Positions 62,295-64,000 of a stretch of DNA of 64,000 bases are shown here, piece by piece. The DNA comes from Acidimicrobiales bacterium (GTDB lineage Bacteria; Actinomycetota; Acidimicrobiia; Acidimicrobiales; MedAcidi-G1). A program made the translations under genes and the position numbers. Each line of letters begins with the position of its first letter. Position 1 is the first letter of the stretch. The notes below the pieces were generated by a model. The model worked only from the letters and a program-made list of their open reading frames with translations, did not search any database and was not told where the DNA came from. The DNA is taken from positions 62,001-126,000 of the forward strand of contig JAKURV010000001.1 in assembly GCA_022452035.1 (NCBI GenBank). Reading direction: 5' to 3'.

Positions 62295-62990
62295 GTGCGG
62301 AAGGTGAGCCACCAGATCGCCCTCGCCGCGGCGGCCACCCTCGTGTCGCTGGCCTTCGCCGCCACGGTATTCGAGCGCTGGCTGGACCGGCGGCGCCCCC
62401 AGGACCTGGCCTGGGCGACATCGCTGGGGCTGTTCGCCGCCGGTGCCGCTTCGCTCTGGTGGGGGGCGTCGGCCGGATGGTCTCCCGGGTCCTTCCGGGC
62501 CTTCTACGCCTTCGGTGCCGTGCTCAACGTGCCCGTACTGGCCCTGGGCACCGTCTACCTGCTGGTCGACCGACGTCGGGCCGACCGGATCGCCCAACTC
62601 ACCGTGGTGGCCTGTGCCGTGGCCGCCGGCGTCGTGGTGGCTGCGCCGATCGAACCGGGCTTCGCTTCGGACGTCCTCCCACAGGGCAGTGACGTGTTCG
62701 GCGCCGGTCCCCGGGTGGTGGCCGCCGTGGCCTCCTCGGTCGGTGCCCTGGTGGTGATCTTGGGCTCGCTCTGGTCGATGGTCCGCCTGCTGCGCTCCTC
62801 CGCTCCGAAGGCCCGCGCAGGGGCCGTGGGCAACGGCCTGATCGTGCTCGGTGCGCTAGTGCTCAGCGCTGGCGGGCTGTTGAACTCGGTGCTCGACGAG
62901 ATGACCGGCTTCGCCGTGTCGCTCCTGGTTGGCATCTCGCTGATCTTCGCCGGCGCCCTGGTGGCCACCGGCTCCCGGAGGAGGGGCTGA
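62295..62990 (+). CDS. Seven-helix membrane protein of unknown function, divergent from rex
   Basis: I do not recognise a specific family. The roughly 231-residue protein has seven predicted helices, for example HQIALAAAATLVSLAFAATV, FRAFYAFGAVLNVPVLALGT and FAVSLLVGISLIFAGALVAT, and short Arg-rich cytosolic turns (ERWLDRRRPQD, VDRRRADR). The start is unclear: GTG 62295, GTG 62304 and ATG 62214 are all in frame and none has a clear ribosome-binding site. If the upstream ATG were used, the coding region would begin inside the Rex operator. Divergent placement hints at a redox-related membrane role only. Confidence 0.65.
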   Translation: MRKVSHQIALAAAATLVSLAFAATVFERWLDRRRPQDLAWATSLGLFAAGAASLWWGASAGWSPGSFRAFYAFGAVLNVPVLALGTVYLLVDRRRADRIAQLTVVACAVAAGVVVAAPIEPGFASDVLPQGSDVFGAGPRVVAAVASSVGALVVILGSLWSMVRLLRSSAPKARAGAVGNGLIVLGALVLSAGGLLNSVLDEMTGFAVSLLVGISLIFAGALVATGSRRRG

Positions 62991-62999
62991 GCCGTCCGT

Positions 63000-63089
63000 T
63001 CAGTCGACCAGTAGGACGAACTGCACGACGGCAGCACCCAGGATGGCGGTCAGCAGTAGAGCCACCACGATCGTGGTCCCGTGGCGCAT
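63000..63089 (-). CDS. Small 29-residue single-pass membrane protein
   Basis: The ATG at 63087-63089 overlaps the stop of the upstream adenosyltransferase gene (ATGA), and GGGGGAGG lies about 4-5 nt before it, an excellent ribosome-binding site. The product starts MRHGTTIVV, continues as a hydrophobic helix (ALLLTAILGAAVVQFVLLV) and ends in Asp. The arrangement matches the coupled gene pairs elsewhere in this window, so I think it is translated. Function is unknown. Confidence 0.6.
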   Translation of the reverse strand: MRHGTTIVVALLLTAILGAAVVQFVLLVD

Positions 63090-63973
63090 CAGGCCTCCCC
63101 CGGGGCATGGGAAACAGGCCGGTCGCCGAGGTGGACCGACGTGGCCGACCGATCGGAATTGGCGCCCACGGTGAGGACCACGGAGGCTCCGGCCACCAGC
63201 CCCAGATCGGCCGCCGCCGAGGCCCGGGCGGCCACTACGGACACCAGACCACACGAGTCGACCAGGACGCCCAGCCCACCGGCCGGGACGTCGTCGTAGG
63301 CCAAAACCCGCTGGGCGGGAACAAGTCGGTCAGCCAGTCGGATCCCGAACCGGTCTCCCGGTCCCAGGCCGTCCAGTTCCTCAGGACCCACGTTCAGCTG
63401 GATGTTGCCGAACCGGTCGATCCACAGCACCTCGGCGTGCAGGCCGTCGACCTCGGCCACGGCCACCGGGAGGACGCCGGGGAACAGGCCGGCCGGCTGG
63501 ATCTGGTCTCCCAGTTCGGCCAGGTCCACCCCGGTTGCCAGGTGGGCGGCCACCGGCGCAAAGACGTCACGACCGTCGAAGGTCGAACCGGGGGTCGGAA
63601 GGTGCCAGGCCGGGTCGGTCAACGAAACGGCCCGGTCGGCGCCCCCCACCATGGCCACCGCCGGAGCCAGCAGGCCGTTGTCTGGGCCCACTAGTACCGA
63701 CTCCCCGTCACCCACCTCGACAGCCACCGCTCGTCGGTCGGTTCCCACCCCGGGATCGACGACGGCCAGTACCACACCCGGACACAGGTACTGGGCGCTC
63801 CGGGCCAGGGCCAGGCCACCGGCCCGCACGTCGTGGGCGGCGATCCCGTGGGTGATGTCCACGATCACCGCGTGGGGGGCGATGCTGCGGAGCACCGAGT
63901 GGACGACCCCGACGAACTCGTCGTCGATCCCGTAGTCGGAAAGAAACGAGATGGTGTCGTGGCGCCGGCCCAC
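63089..63973 (-). CDS. SAM hydroxide adenosyltransferase (DUF62 family)
   Basis: The 294-residue protein belongs to the DUF62/SAM-hydrolase family related to fluorinase and chlorinase. It has FLSDYGIDDEFVGVVHSVL at the start, VDITHGIAAHDVRAG, VVDPGVGTDRRAVAV and the nucleoside-binding VGPDNGLLAPAV; WIDRFGNIQLNV lies in the C-terminal domain. Members hydrolyse S-adenosylmethionine to adenosine and methionine. The halide-type enzymes have an extra loop that I do not see here. It starts at GTG 63971-63973 near the window edge, just after an in-frame stop. The 27 bases beyond it hold nothing I can assign. Confidence 0.88.
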   Translation of the reverse strand: MGRRHDTISFLSDYGIDDEFVGVVHSVLRSIAPHAVIVDITHGIAAHDVRAGGLALARSAQYLCPGVVLAVVDPGVGTDRRAVAVEVGDGESVLVGPDNGLLAPAVAMVGGADRAVSLTDPAWHLPTPGSTFDGRDVFAPVAAHLATGVDLAELGDQIQPAGLFPGVLPVAVAEVDGLHAEVLWIDRFGNIQLNVGPEELDGLGPGDRFGIRLADRLVPAQRVLAYDDVPAGGLGVLVDSCGLVSVVAARASAAADLGLVAGASVVLTVGANSDRSATSVHLGDRPVSHAPGEA

Positions 63974-64000
63974 GATCAGCGGTCACCCAGCTCGCGGGAC

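Noticed and set aside
1-64000. Insertion sequences, prophage, integrase, attachment sites or toxin-antitoxin genes.
   Set aside because: No transposase, integrase or terminal inverted repeats were seen. The window is composed of conserved housekeeping and respiratory genes.

Overview
The window looks like a chromosomal stretch from a high-GC actinobacterium outside the classical Actinomycetia. My best guess is an Acidimicrobiia-like, aerobic, menaquinone-respiring organism. Supporting signs are the actinobacterial coiled-coil insertion in RpoC, the rpmG / tRNA-Trp / secE / nusG order, the rex-hemACDBL cluster and the many GTG/TTG starts. This taxonomic call is an inference; there is no rRNA in the window. 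Almost all genes are on the minus strand, so they read from high to low coordinates.

Region 1 (1-13,800, minus) is the transcription/translation core: rpmG, tRNA-Trp, secE, nusG, rplK, rplA, rplJ, rplL, rpoB, rpoC, rpsL, rpsG and the start of fusA. NusG carries a long acidic N-terminal extension and L10 a long acidic C-terminal tail. A possible L10 leader RNA precedes rplJ, and two tandem hairpins separate rplL from rpoB. tRNA-Met and tRNA-Thr lie just upstream of rpmG.

Region 2 (14,100-18,900) is mixed: a GNAT acetyltransferase, tRNA-Tyr, yajQ, htpX, a small HAD phosphatase and acetyl-CoA synthetase.

Region 3 (18,900-52,000, minus) is a respiratory supercluster. In transcription order it holds a small membrane protein and a 2x[4Fe-4S] ferredoxin; a b6f-like quinol-oxidising complex (cytochrome b6-like, subunit IV-like, Rieske, diheme cytochrome c) with an unknown membrane protein; a complete 14-subunit complex I set (nuoABCDEFGHIJKLMN); a second, 11-subunit complex I set without nuoEFG (nuoABCDHIJKLMN); and a MidA/NDUFAF7-family methyltransferase joined to the end of that second set. 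Most junctions are ATGA/GTGA overlaps. A Rex-type operator lies 34 bp in front of the first gene, and a near-identical site lies in front of rex. NuoD of the 11-subunit set keeps the arginine that NDUFAF7 methylates in mitochondria and has Trp in place of the quinone-site Tyr. NuoD of the 14-subunit set has the reverse pattern (Thr and Tyr).

Region 4 (52,300-56,100, plus) encodes a membrane-anchored monoheme cytochrome c that shares an N-terminal motif with the subunit IV-like protein, a geranylgeranyl-reductase/MenJ-like flavoprotein, and glucose-6-phosphate isomerase.

Region 5 (56,100-64,000) is the haem pathway with its redox regulator (rex, hemA, hemC, hemD, hemB, hemL on minus), a 7-TM protein on plus, and a SAM hydroxide adenosyltransferase translationally coupled to a 29-residue single-TM protein. 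Haem synthesis, NADH oxidation and quinol oxidation therefore sit together and may share Rex (NADH/NAD+) control.
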